Assembly: GCF_012926525.1 (NCBI RefSeq)
Contig: NZ_JABBNI010000011.1
Location: 62,001 to 126,000 of the forward strand
Source of the DNA: Clostridium muellerianum
Lineage (GTDB): Bacteria > Bacillota > Clostridia > Clostridiales > Clostridiaceae
Direction of reading: 5' to 3'
DNA length: 64,000 nucleotides
A program made the translations under genes and the position numbers. Positions 19,237 to 27,608 of this stretch are shown piece by piece; position 1 is the stretch's first letter; each line of letters opens with the position of its first letter. The notes beneath the pieces are model-generated. The model did not search any database. It was not told the DNA's origin and worked only from the letters and a program-made list of their open reading frames with translations.

Positions 19237-20012
19237 TGAGTGATAAAAATAAAAAAACAATTCTTAAATCTATAAAAGAATACACTGAATATCTAAAGTT
19301 ATCTTCAATAAGAAAAAATTTAGAACCCATTATGCAAGAAGCTACTATAAATGATATAAGCTATGAGGAATTTTTATTGAAATTATTAGAATCAGAATAC
19401 GATACAAGAGTAGAAAATAGCAAGAAAAATAGGATAAGACTTGCTCAGTTTCCTTATAAAAAATATCTTGAAGACTTGGTTATTGATGATCTTCCAGAAG
19501 ATGCAAAGAAAAAAATGAAAATTATATCGTCGTTAGACTTTATTAAAGAAGGTCAAAATATTATATTGGCTGGAAATGCTGGTACGGGGAAGACTCACAT
19601 AGCCATAGGAATTGGCATAAAAGCATGCTTTGAAGGTTACAAAGTATTATTTACCACTGTACCTTTATTTATAAATCAACTCAAAGAATGCAGATCAAAC
19701 AGAACTCTTCGAGCTTATCAAAACAAATTTGAAAAATATGATTTAGTAGTGTTGGATGAATTTGGATACATTTCTGCTGATAAGGAGGGTGCAGAACTTC
19801 TTTTTACAAATTTATCTTTAAGAACTGAAAGAAAATCAACAATAGTTACAACTAACTTGTCTTTCGACAGATGGGGAGAGATATTTCAAGATCCAGTAAT
19901 GACAGCAGCAATGACTGACAGACTTACTTATAAGTCATATATGATTAATATGAATGGTAATTCTTTCAGGTTAAAAGAGACTAAAAAATGGATTGAAAAT
20001 TTGCCTAGTTAA
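19236..20012 (+). CDS. istB: IS21 helper ATPase IstB
   Basis: IstB is the AAA+ DnaC-like ATPase that activates IstA and selects target DNA. Walker A is GNAGTGKTH and Walker B is LVVLDEFGYI. The C-terminal region has the usual TNLSFDRWGEIFQDP and MTDRLTYKSY motifs of IstB. The protein is 258 aa, the normal length. The GTG start overlaps the istA stop by one base (TAGTG), indicating translational coupling. Confidence 0.92.
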   Translation: MSDKNKKTILKSIKEYTEYLKLSSIRKNLEPIMQEATINDISYEEFLLKLLESEYDTRVENSKKNRIRLAQFPYKKYLEDLVIDDLPEDAKKKMKIISSLDFIKEGQNIILAGNAGTGKTHIAIGIGIKACFEGYKVLFTTVPLFINQLKECRSNRTLRAYQNKFEKYDLVVLDEFGYISADKEGAELLFTNLSLRTERKSTIVTTNLSFDRWGEIFQDPVMTAAMTDRLTYKSYMINMNGNSFRLKETKKWIENLPS

Positions 20013-20333
20013 TAAATTGTTTCTATAAAAAGTGGAAGTATTTTTGAGTATATTTTGGAAGAAATTTAATGTATAAAATACAGCTAGGGTATAAAATAAC
20101 AGAAATAAAAAATATATTTTCGAATAATATTATACACTCTATGGTATTTTATATTATAAAAAGAAGGCTTTGTGACATTATGATACTATAAAATATATTA
20201 ATAATTAATATTGTAACTAATTATAGGTAATAAATGTTGTAGGATTTTATAGCTTTGATAATGTATTTAAATAAAAATGTACTTCAGTAGTAGTAATATT
20301 TTGTGAAGCAAATATTATCCATATAACTCTCAC

Positions 20334-20362
20334 TTGACAAAACAACGTTTTTAGATTACAAT
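20334..20362 (+). promoter_or_regulatory. sigma-A promoter for the T-box leader
   Basis: TTGACA (20334-20339) and TACAAT (20357-20362) are separated by exactly 17 bp. The expected start of transcription is near 20369, at the beginning of the T-box leader. Confidence 0.75.
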
Positions 20363-20368
20363 TTTTGT

Positions 20369-20667
20369 AATTTAATCCATAAAAGGCAACGAAAAGGAAA
20401 GTAGATAATGAGATATGTTACAGAGAGCTTCGTTTGCTGAAAAGAAGCACAAAAGGCATTATTAAAAATGGTCTTGGAGCTTAGTACCGACTACTATAAA
20501 TGTATAGGCTACCATGGGAACGCCCATTATAGCGTCAGAGTATCGAATATATATTTATATTCCGTACTTGAAGAGGTCTGCATTGTGAAATGTAGATAAA
20601 TTAAGGTGGTAACACGAAGCATATGCTCTCGTCCTTGAAATATAGAGTAAAGGAGGAGAGCTTTTTT
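20369..20667 (+). promoter_or_regulatory. T-box riboswitch leader
   Basis: A tRNA-sensing transcription attenuator. The T-box sequence AAGGTGGTAACACG is at 20603-20616. The terminator arms GCTCTCGTCCTT (20625-20636) and AAGGAGGAGAGC (20650-20661) are perfectly complementary and are followed by T6. Upstream lie a Stem I region with AAAGTAG and the AGAGAG bulge motif, and a Stem III hairpin (CTGCATT with the following AATGTAG). The variable base after TGG is T, which would pair with a tRNA discriminator A. The specifier codon lies near 20487-20500 in CTTAGTACCGACTAC, but I cannot assign it safely (TAC and GTA are candidates). It controls the S51-like gene 58 bp downstream. Confidence 0.85.
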
Positions 20668-20724
20668 ATTTATTAATACCTAATAAGCTAAATATTTAAA
20701 AATAGAAGAATGGAGGACATTTAT

Positions 20725-21357
20725 ATGAAAAGATTATTATTAACCGCATATGGATTATGTACAGAGAAAATAAAAGAAGCATTTTACGAATTACTTCCTG
20801 AAAATATAGATTTTTCAACATTTAAAGTAGTCATTGTTACTACATCACAACCTGAACTAAAAGAAAAACATCATCAAATGATTTCGGTAAAAAACACATT
20901 TCATGAAATGGGATTTAAAAATGTTAATTTCATTGATATTGAATTTGAAGACCCACATAAGTTACAAGATTATGATATTATTTTTTTAAATGGCGGATAC
21001 CCCTTCTATATTTTGCACCATCTTAAGAGGACTGGTGGTGACATCATATTAAAAAGGTTAATTGATGATGGTAAAATTATGGTTGGATTAAGTTGTGGCT
21101 CATATATTTTAGGAAAGGATAACCTTCTTTTAAATTATCTTTATCCAGAAGATAACATATTTCATACAACAGATATGAGCACATTAAATGCAGTAGATGT
21201 AAGAATATGGCCTCACTTTAAAGAACATTGCGGCATCCATCCAGAATTAGCAGAAAGAATTTTAGAATTTGAAGCAAAATATAATTATGAGGTTACTCGT
21301 TTAAACAATGACCAAGCATTGTTAGTTCTAGACGATAAAATAGAGAGAATAGGATAA
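20725..21357 (+). CDS. peptidase S51 (dipeptidase E-like) family protein
   Basis: The fold is that of class I glutamine amidotransferase-like proteins. The motif FLNGGYPFYILHHLK is the usual ligand loop. The nucleophile elbow reads GLSCGSYILG, with serine at the S51 position but cysteine where alanine is usual. A histidine follows at WPHFKEHCG. Peptidase E cleaves Asp-X dipeptides; the substrate here is not evident. The ATG at 20725 has TGGAGG upstream and is preferred over the one at 20710. Control by a T-box implies that uncharged tRNA, and so starvation for one amino acid, induces it. Confidence 0.75.
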   Translation: MKRLLLTAYGLCTEKIKEAFYELLPENIDFSTFKVVIVTTSQPELKEKHHQMISVKNTFHEMGFKNVNFIDIEFEDPHKLQDYDIIFLNGGYPFYILHHLKRTGGDIILKRLIDDGKIMVGLSCGSYILGKDNLLLNYLYPEDNIFHTTDMSTLNAVDVRIWPHFKEHCGIHPELAERILEFEAKYNYEVTRLNNDQALLVLDDKIERIG

Positions 21358-21951
21358 TACGTATTTTTCTTATTAAACGAAATAACTTTTTTAGTATTTT
21401 TAAGGGCATTGGTTTGCATAAGTATTTAGAATGATATTTTTATAGTTATAAGCCTGTAAGGACTGCTTAATTGCCGAATACAGATTAGGACATTTTATCT
21501 TATAATTAATACGGATTGTGGCAAAGATACTTATAAATTATGACAGCTTCAAAATATAAAAATATATATTTTAGCCAGTATTTTATGACAATATTAATTA
21601 TAACCCACATATGCTTATTTGATTAAATTAAATTGGTAAGTTTCATAATAGCTAATAATTACAAGTGTATAATAATAAGTTTATAAAAACTATGATTAAT
21701 TTGTAAATACAAATCAATCATAGTTTTTCTTTGTTATGAGTTATAACTGACATTTGGAATGAAAAAGAATAACTTAAACAAGAAGTATTAGAAGTGATAG
21801 AAACTAAAAGTTTTAGAAGAGATAAAAAAGAGTGGATTAAAAAAATTTGACTCCGAAGAAGTAAATTAGTAAAATTATAAAATCAGAAGATAAAAATTTA
21901 AAAGAGGTAAAAGGTAAAAGAAACATTCACCTCAAAAAGGAGAAATAAATA
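21358..21951. other. intergenic stretch with one strong hairpin
   Basis: No coding frame is convincing. A strong terminator-like hairpin (21685-21728) lies midway. A short open frame near 21779-21850 gives a charged peptide (EVLEVIETKSFRRDKKEW) without a start codon and could be a gene remnant. Nothing else stands out. Confidence 0.5.
21685..21728 (+). terminator. strong terminator hairpin
   Basis: AAAAACTATGATT-A-ATTTGTA pairs with TACAAAT-C-AATCATAGTTTTT across a 2-base loop, and TCTTT follows. It may end the transcript of the S51-like gene or block readthrough into the shell-protein gene. Confidence 0.7.
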
Positions 21952-22659
21952 ATGAGTGTAGCATCACCAATAACTGAATTTGTAGGATCAGTAAAATATG
22001 GAGATACAGTAGGTCTTGTTATAGCAAATGTGGACAGTTCTTTGCATGATAATATGGGATTAGATAATGGACATCGTTCCATAGGAATTATAAGCAATAG
22101 AACAGGAGTGGGTTCGCAAATTATGGCTGCCGATGAAGCTGTGAAAGCGACTAATACAAAAGTAGTAAGTATTGAACTTCCAAGAGATGCAAAGGGTGGA
22201 GCAGGACATGGTTGTTTAATCATACTTGCAGCAGAAGATGTATCTGATGTAAGAAAGGCAGTGGAAATTACGCTTAGTAATACAGAAAGAAATTTTGGTG
22301 ACGTTTATTTATTTGATGCAGGTCATTTAGACTTGCACTATACTGCAAGGGCAAGTTTTGCTTTGAATAAAGGCTTTGGTGCTCCTATAGGAAAAGCCTT
22401 TGGAATAATTGTAGGTGCTCCAGCAGGAATTGGAGTTGTAATGGCAGATACTGCGCTTAAAACTGCAAATGTTGAACTTGTTAATTATTTAAGTCCAAGC
22501 AGCAAAGAGACTTCACATTCAAACGAAGTCACCATAACTATAACAGGAGATTCAGATGCTGTAAGACAATCGGTAATTGCTGCTAGAGAAGTAGGATTAT
22601 CTATTGCTAAATCAATGGGGGAAAAACCTGTATCCATTACAGGAAAACCTTATATTTAA
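21952..22659 (+). CDS. orphan bacterial microcompartment shell protein (PduB-type tandem BMC)
   Basis: This is a 235-aa shell protein with two BMC repeats, forming a pseudohexameric trimer in microcompartment walls. Diagnostic segments are GDTVGLVIANVDSSLHDNMG, NRTGVGSQIMAADEAVKATN, IELPRDAKGGAGHGCLI, AFGIIVGAPAGIGVVMADTA and AAREVGLSIAKSMGE, all very close to PduB. PduB normally lies in a large operon for propanediol, ethanolamine or glycyl-radical metabolism with other shell proteins and enzymes. Here no such neighbour exists on either side. An AAAAAGGAG site precedes the ATG. The gene is intact, so it may serve a compartment encoded elsewhere. Confidence 0.85.
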   Translation: MSVASPITEFVGSVKYGDTVGLVIANVDSSLHDNMGLDNGHRSIGIISNRTGVGSQIMAADEAVKATNTKVVSIELPRDAKGGAGHGCLIILAAEDVSDVRKAVEITLSNTERNFGDVYLFDAGHLDLHYTARASFALNKGFGAPIGKAFGIIVGAPAGIGVVMADTALKTANVELVNYLSPSSKETSHSNEVTITITGDSDAVRQSVIAAREVGLSIAKSMGEKPVSITGKPYI

Positions 22660-22782
22660 TATATTAATTAAGATTGTTTTATTATTCATATTGATAATTA
22701 TGAATTTAGATCATCATACCTTGAAAATTGAGATATTACTGTAGATAAGAATAAACAGTTTAAGTGGAATGAATAATTGAGC

Positions 22783-22829
22783 AAAAGAAATGCTATTATA
22801 TAGCCTTGCTACATAATGGCATTTCTTTT
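22783..22829. terminator. bidirectional terminator between convergent genes
   Basis: AAAAGAAATGC (22783-22793) is the exact complement of GCATTTCTTTT (22819-22829). It lies between the convergent shell-protein and HAD genes, and the HAD stop codon falls in the loop. Confidence 0.65.
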
Positions 22830-23377
22830 ATTATTTTATATATTTCATTCCAGTTTAACACTCTTGTTACATTTTCATTTACGGGTTTTCTATTATAATT
22901 AGTATCTATAAGTAATACCTTAAAACCATTTTCTGATAACTGCAAAGCATTTTCATAGCAATCTTCTATAAATATATCACATTTAAGTTTTCGAGCCATA
23001 TCTACTTTATAATGAGTACCTAGAACAAAAACATCATCGTAAGGAATACCATTGTTGTTTAAGTAAGAGTAGGTGAGAAGTTTTAGATCTTTATCCCTGG
23101 CAGTAACAAAATAAATATTATTTAGTTTTATTAATTCTTCTATTACTTCTTTAGCATTTTCTCTTAAACTCACATTATCATTATGCATTTTGAACTTGTT
23201 TTTATTAAAAAAATCATAATACTCATCTCTAGTTACTCCCATAACTATATCAATTTTATACTCTGTTACTTTATCAATAGTTACATTCTTATTAAAGTAT
23301 TTATTGGCAATATCTAGCCAAAAGTAAGGGTCAGTAATTGTTCCGTCAATATCAATACATATATTAAGACTTTTCAT
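22796..23377 (-). CDS. HAD-family 5'(3')-deoxyribonucleotidase-like phosphatase
   Basis: HAD motif I is CIDIDGTITDP near the N-terminus, motif II is YFVTARD, and the C-terminal motif is CDIFIEDCYENA. This layout matches the NT5C / YqfW-like group of nucleotidase-like HAD hydrolases of about 190 aa. The ATG at 23377 gives MKSLNICIDIDGT directly and has AAAGGTTGGTG upstream; a TTG codon twelve bases earlier lacks spacing. It is probably the last gene of the minus-strand group. The substrate is uncertain. Confidence 0.75.
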   Translation of the reverse strand: MKSLNICIDIDGTITDPYFWLDIANKYFNKNVTIDKVTEYKIDIVMGVTRDEYYDFFNKNKFKMHNDNVSLRENAKEVIEELIKLNNIYFVTARDKDLKLLTYSYLNNNGIPYDDVFVLGTHYKVDMARKLKCDIFIEDCYENALQLSENGFKVLLIDTNYNRKPVNENVTRVLNWNEIYKIIKEMPLCSKAI

Positions 23378-23408
23378 ATTTAACACCAACCTTTAATTTC
23401 ATTTTTTG

Positions 23409-23627
23409 TTAATTTATAGAATTAATTATGGAAGTTTGGTAGTTTCTTGATATTTCATCGGGAGTTTCTTCTAAGTTAATGAATGTAATAAATTTGCTAG
23501 GAATGCTAATTTGTTGTTTTGAATTGTAATTAGAGTTATACAATGTTTTAGAAATTGTGGTTATAAATAAACTTATCATTAAGATCATACTAACAATTAT
23601 AAATTGCTGTTTGTCATAATCAAACAT
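23409..23627 (-). CDS. small single-pass membrane protein of unknown function
   Basis: A 72-aa product with one hydrophobic segment (FIIVSMILMISLFITTI) after a short charged N-terminus, and a polar asparagine-rich C-terminus. The chosen ATG at 23627 (MFDYDKQQ) has AAAGGTG upstream, whereas the longer frame start at 23651 has no clear site. It lies between the HAD and PAP2 genes on the same strand. I recognise no family. Confidence 0.55.
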   Translation of the reverse strand: MFDYDKQQFIIVSMILMISLFITTISKTLYNSNYNSKQQISIPSKFITFINLEETPDEISRNYQTSIINSIN

Positions 23628-23706
23628 TTTTAATTCACCTTTCCTTTTCAAAGTTGTAGTAGGTAATAAGACATTTTATAACCAATATTATAAGTTTTAC
23701 TGCAAT

Positions 23707-24228
23707 TTATATTAGATAAAAAACTAGGAATGAAGATAAAGTACCTAAAATTGCGCCGGCAAATACATCAGAAGGATAATGTACTCCTAAATAAATTCTA
23801 GATGTACCAACAAGAGAAGCTAATAGTATAAGGAAAAAAGTTATAGGTGGATAAAACAATGAAATCATAGTACAAATAGTAAAAGCTGCTGTTGTATGTC
23901 CTGAAGGAAAAGAATATTCATCTATTCCGATCTTTTTTATATTTAGGTTATTTACTATTAAAAATGGTCTGATTCTACTTATACTTTTTTTAAATATTTG
24001 AGAAGTAATAGTACTTAGTATTAAAGAAATTGTACATTTTGTTCCAACTATACGAATAAAGTAATTTGGATTTAATTCCGTAAAAAGACAAAATGTAATT
24101 AGTGAAAAGTTAGATGCTAAACGAGTAACTAATGGCATAATAAAATCTAGACATTTACATTTCAGTGACATATTAATTGTTTTAAGTAAAAATGTATCGC
24201 CATGCTGTATATAGTTTAGTATCTTCAT
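23707..24228 (-). CDS. PAP2-family membrane phosphatase
   Basis: A 173-aa integral membrane phosphatase with the three acid phosphatase signatures: KSISRIRPF, SFPSGHTTAAF and SRIYLGVHYPSDVFAG. Family members dephosphorylate undecaprenyl pyrophosphate (BcrC/YwoA type), phosphatidylglycerol phosphate or other lipid phosphates at the outer membrane face. The size and motif spacing fit the undecaprenyl pyrophosphatase-like group, but the substrate is inference. The ATG is preceded by a strong GGGGGG-containing site. Confidence 0.85.
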   Translation of the reverse strand: MKILNYIQHGDTFLLKTINMSLKCKCLDFIMPLVTRLASNFSLITFCLFTELNPNYFIRIVGTKCTISLILSTITSQIFKKSISRIRPFLIVNNLNIKKIGIDEYSFPSGHTTAAFTICTMISLFYPPITFFLILLASLVGTSRIYLGVHYPSDVFAGAILGTLSSFLVFYLI

Positions 24229-24448
24229 AGGAAATCAGCCCCCCTTTAAATACATTATATATGCTTATTTTTAAGAACATTTTAAGATATTGTTAAGTAA
24301 ACTTAAAATAATAATATAAATTTATAAAGCATTTATATATAAAAAATGGTTTACAAAAGAATTTTTGAAAAAACATAATATGTATCTAGAATCAATAATA
24401 TTTGAACTTACAGAGAGGACATGTATTAAGGATTACAATAGCTTAATA

Positions 24449-24757
24449 TTAATTATCCCCAAATAAAAGTTTGATTTTGCTAATATACTTCTTTGGTATT
24501 TTTCTTTCACTATATTTTAAAGGTTTAATCATATTCAAAAATATATCTACATCTTTTTGTAATACTCTTATAAAGAATGAACCATCATCTTTTTCTCCTT
24601 CAAGTAAGTTAACATCTATATAACTATTTCTAATTTTAGATTTTAATATTGATAATGATCTCATAGTTCCACCAGTAAAATATGCATAATTTATGTAATA
24701 TCGATTATTGTCATTAGGGAATAATACATTATATAGTTTCTTTTCATCTTCGCTCAT
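24449..24757 (-). CDS. hypothetical cytoplasmic protein
   Basis: A 102-aa protein from the ATG at 24757 (MSEDEKKLYNVLFPNDNN), which has AGAGAGG upstream. An earlier start at 24799 would add 14 basic residues and is less likely. It contains no signal or membrane segment, and its C-terminus is lysine-rich. I recognise no domain. It is separated from the PAP2 gene by about 220 bp, so it is probably transcribed on its own. Confidence 0.55.
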   Translation of the reverse strand: MSEDEKKLYNVLFPNDNNRYYINYAYFTGGTMRSLSILKSKIRNSYIDVNLLEGEKDDGSFFIRVLQKDVDIFLNMIKPLKYSERKIPKKYISKIKLLFGDN

Positions 24758-24994
24758 AATAACTTTACCTCTCTTTCTAATTATTTTTAAATGTTTCAAA
24801 GTAATAATATGAATTTATTTAGGTAGTATAAATTTAAAAGTTAAAATTGTAATAGGTTTATATCTATAAGTGTTTATTTGAATTTAATGTTACCATGCAA
24901 ATGTTATGTGAATATTAAAACTATTTTAATTAAACTTTATATATTTGTTAAACAAATAAATTGTATATGACGCAAAGAAGGGGATGTTTCACTA

Positions 24995-25153
24995 AGGCAT
25001 ATTCAAAAAAATAACAAGTCAGTATGTTAGTATATTTTGCGTCATACTGCGTCAACAGAACCCTTTGATAGAACAACTATCAGCGGAACCTGTTTCCTTG
25101 TCCATCGCAAAATATACTAACATCTTTGACTTGCTATTTTCTTTCATATGCCT
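24995..25153 (-). repeat. 159-bp palindromic element, copy B
   Basis: On the minus strand this element runs AGGCATATGAAAGAAAATAG to AATATGCCT. It aligns base for base, without gaps, with copy A at 55651-55809. Its arms form a long stem, with ATGTTAGTATATTTTGCG perfectly paired over 18 bp. The apical core reads GACAAGGA-A-ACAGGTTCCGC, then GATAGTTGTTCTATC and AAGGGTTCTGT, nearly identical to copy A. It contains no open frame. It could be a structured RNA gene, a REP-like or MITE-like mobile palindrome, or both. Confidence 0.75.
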
Positions 25154-25250
25154 AATAGAGTTATGTGCAAATAAATATAAAATAAAAAAGCAATAACATT
25201 TTTATAATAAGCACTAATATAGCAATTCTAACACTTTCACATAGATAAAA

Positions 25251-25279
25251 TTGAGAGATGTTCTTTATTATGCTAAAAT
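25251..25279 (+). promoter_or_regulatory. sigma-A promoter of the two-component operon
   Basis: TTGAGA (25251-25256) and TAAAAT (25274-25279) are separated by 17 bp, about 115 bp before the histidine kinase start codon. Confidence 0.6.
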
Positions 25280-25393
25280 ATATTATGAGGGTGTATTCAA
25301 ATTTTTAGTTAATATGGAAGTAAAATTCACGTGTCCACTGATGAGTTTGAGTTATTGAGTTTCTTGAAGTAAGCGAAAGGAAAGTGTATTCGG

Positions 25394-26650
25394 ATGAAAA
25401 GATTAAAACATATACTTATAGTTGTAATTGGTGTAGTTATAGCATCACAAATTTATTTTGATTTTTTAATTCAAGATTTTACTATAGCGCTTTCGGTAGT
25501 TATATTTCCTATATTTCTTTATAATTATATTGAGCTAAATCCTATAGGAACAGCTATATTAACAGGAGTGTCGTGTACGCTTTATAGGTTTATATGGGTT
25601 TATTCCAGTAACATGAATTTTATGAAAACCATTAAAATAACTACACCACAAATAATATTTTTTACTATTTATGGATTTATATTTTACTTTTTATATTATA
25701 AGAGTAAGAATAAAGATCTAACAAGATTTATACTTTCGGTACTTTGCTGCGATTTTATTTCAAATGTTGTTGAAATAAGTGTTCGAACTAAAATAATTGG
25801 TGAAAATGGTAATATGATTAAGGCTCTTTTCATAGTGGCTTGTGTAAGAACTTTAATGGCCTTGATTATATTAATAGCAATGAAACATTATAAATCATTT
25901 CTTATAAAAGAAGAACACGAAGAACGTTATAGAAAGTTGATGTTAATGATGTCTAGTTTTAAAAGTGAAATATATTTTATGAATAAGAATGCTTCTGAAA
26001 TAGAAGATGTAATGCAAAAGTCTTTTTCAGCCTACGAGATTGTTTCTAAAAATAATTATTCTGAAGAACTGAAGAATCTTACCCTTGATATTGCTAAAGA
26101 TGTTCATGAGATTAAGAAGGATTATATCAGGGTTATGAGAGGACTCGAAGAAATGTCTGATGAAAAAATAGATGTTGAATATATGAAAATAAAAGATATT
26201 ATAAGTATTTTAGAATTAGATACAAAGGATTACATAATAAGCAAAAAATTAAATATTGAACTGGATTTTCAGGCTGAGTGTGATTTTTATGTTTCACAAC
26301 ACTTTTATTTGGTATCGGCCATAAGAAATCTTATTTTTAATGGAATAGAAGCTATAGATAGCAAAAAAAGAGGGGTAGTTAAGCTGAAGATCAAAGAGAT
26401 AGGAGATGAATACATTTTTATTGTATCTGATAATGGGACAGGCATAAATGAAAGTAATTTGGATTTTATATTTAGTCCTGGGTTTTCTACTAAATATGAT
26501 AAAACTGGAAGTATATGCAGAGGAATAGGTCTTACCTTGGTAAAAGATTTAGTTCAGCATATCTTTAAAGGAAGTATATCTGTGGAATCTGTAAAAAATA
26601 CAGGTACAACTTTTACAATAAAAATACCAATAGACTCATTTAGGAGGTAA
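25394..26650 (+). CDS. sensor histidine kinase, GlnK (YcbA)-like
   Basis: The N-terminal ~170 residues hold five or six membrane helices. A coiled dimerisation region follows, and then a HATPase domain with the N box SAIRNLIFNGIEAI, G1 box VSDNGTGIN and G2 box CRGIGLTLVKDL. The paired regulator downstream has a YcbB-type output domain. This identifies the pair with the GlnK-GlnL (YcbA-YcbB) group, which in Bacillus responds to glutamine and controls glutamine uptake and use. The ATG follows GAAAGGAAAG. The stop lies 2 bp before the regulator gene. Confidence 0.8.
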   Translation: MKRLKHILIVVIGVVIASQIYFDFLIQDFTIALSVVIFPIFLYNYIELNPIGTAILTGVSCTLYRFIWVYSSNMNFMKTIKITTPQIIFFTIYGFIFYFLYYKSKNKDLTRFILSVLCCDFISNVVEISVRTKIIGENGNMIKALFIVACVRTLMALIILIAMKHYKSFLIKEEHEERYRKLMLMMSSFKSEIYFMNKNASEIEDVMQKSFSAYEIVSKNNYSEELKNLTLDIAKDVHEIKKDYIRVMRGLEEMSDEKIDVEYMKIKDIISILELDTKDYIISKKLNIELDFQAECDFYVSQHFYLVSAIRNLIFNGIEAIDSKKRGVVKLKIKEIGDEYIFIVSDNGTGINESNLDFIFSPGFSTKYDKTGSICRGIGLTLVKDLVQHIFKGSISVESVKNTGTTFTIKIPIDSFRR

Positions 26651-26652
26651 GT

Positions 26653-27486
26653 ATGGTGCAATATTATATTATTGATGATGATGCCAGTATTGTTAAGATA
26701 TTGACTAACTTGATTGAAGAAAATGAGTTAGGTGAAATAATAGGAAGTTCTAATGATGGAGAAACAGCTCTTAGAGAAATAATGGTTTGCAATCCTGATA
26801 TTGTGTTAGTTGATCTGCTTCTACCTAAATTAGATGGGAATAGTTTAGTAAGAGAAATAAAGTTATTAAACCCTAGGATTAAGTTTATCATGATTTCTCA
26901 GGTATCAAATGCAAAGTTAATAGAAGAATCTTATAATTCTGGGATTGAGTTTTTTATTAGTAAACCTATCAACAAAATTGAGGTGGAAAAAGTTACAAGT
27001 AAGGTGGCAGAGAAAATCGAAGTTGAAAATATGCTTGATGGTATAAAGAAAGTATTTAAAGACGTTAGCCCTGAAAAGAAATCACAAGACAATAATATTA
27101 AAATAATAAAGCATATTCTAGGTAGGTTTGGTATGTTAGGTGAAAAAGGAACGAATGATATTATTAAAATTTGTATGTACCTATTGGAGACAAAAAAATC
27201 ATTTGATGAATGTAATTTTAACGAATTAAGTTCTATGCTTGGAGATAACCCTAAAACAGTACAACAAAGAATAAGAAGAGCAATTAAAATTGGATTAACC
27301 AATCTTGCATATATAGGAATAGAAGATTATTATAATGAAAGTTTTCAGGATTATTCTAAGGGTATGTTTGATTTTGTAAGTGTTAAAGCTGAAATGGATT
27401 ATATAAAGGGAAAGAATAAAACAGGAGGCAAGGTAATAATAAGTAAGTTTTTTGAAGGATTGTTATTGCAGTGTGAAGACTACTAA
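26653..27486 (+). CDS. response regulator with YcbB output domain, GlnL-like
   Basis: The receiver domain has the acidic pair DDD near residue 8, the phospho-acceptor in VLVDLLLPKLDG and the conserved lysine in FISKPINK. The C-terminal ~130 residues form the YcbB DNA-binding domain, including NPKTVQQRIRRAIKIGLTN. GlnL in Bacillus binds direct repeats upstream of a glutaminase-transporter operon. Three phased TGAAGCA repeats downstream, before the amino acid permease, are a plausible target. AGGAGG precedes the ATG. It is co-transcribed with the kinase and closed by a strong terminator. Confidence 0.85.
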   Translation: MVQYYIIDDDASIVKILTNLIEENELGEIIGSSNDGETALREIMVCNPDIVLVDLLLPKLDGNSLVREIKLLNPRIKFIMISQVSNAKLIEESYNSGIEFFISKPINKIEVEKVTSKVAEKIEVENMLDGIKKVFKDVSPEKKSQDNNIKIIKHILGRFGMLGEKGTNDIIKICMYLLETKKSFDECNFNELSSMLGDNPKTVQQRIRRAIKIGLTNLAYIGIEDYYNESFQDYSKGMFDFVSVKAEMDYIKGKNKTGGKVIISKFFEGLLLQCEDY

Positions 27487-27547
27487 AAATTTGCTGAATA
27501 TTAAGTGTAAAGTTTTACATGTTGTGGTTGTATAAGTATAATATCAA

Positions 27548-27596
27548 ATAAAATGCTTTTGAAAATTCAGAATTTTTAAAAGCATTTTATTTTTTT
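27548..27596 (+). terminator. terminator of the two-component operon
   Basis: ATAAAATGCTTTT (27548-27560) is the exact complement of AAAAGCATTTTAT (27578-27590), followed by T6. Confidence 0.85.
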
Positions 27597-27608
27597 GATT
27601 AAATATTT

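Larger units (their letters stand above)
17528..20081 (+). mobile_element. IS21-family insertion sequence with candidate 7-bp target duplication
   Basis: The element contains istA and istB. Related inverted ends are visible: the left end GTTTTTTACATAC matches the complement of the right end (GTATTTTATACAT), and CTTCCACTTT recurs inverted further in (17572-17581 and the complement near 20030). The bases AGCTAGG occur directly before the left end (17521-17527) and after the right end (20082-20088), consistent with a target duplication. The ends are my estimate, based on partial terminal matching. Confidence 0.65.
24800..25393. other. intergenic stretch with 159-bp repeat and glnK promoter
   Basis: The stretch separates a minus-strand gene from the sensor kinase gene. 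It contains repeat copy B and a sigma-A promoter, both listed separately. The remaining sequence is AT-rich without visible genes. Confidence 0.6.

Noticed and set aside
20487-20500. Assignment of the T-box to a particular tRNA
   Set aside because: Several triplets (TAC, GTA, ACC) fit the loop by eye; without a structural alignment the choice would be a guess.
21779-21850. Charged peptide frame upstream of the shell-protein gene as a possible encapsulation peptide
   Set aside because: It has an upstream stop, no start codon, and does not show a convincing amphipathic targeting helix.
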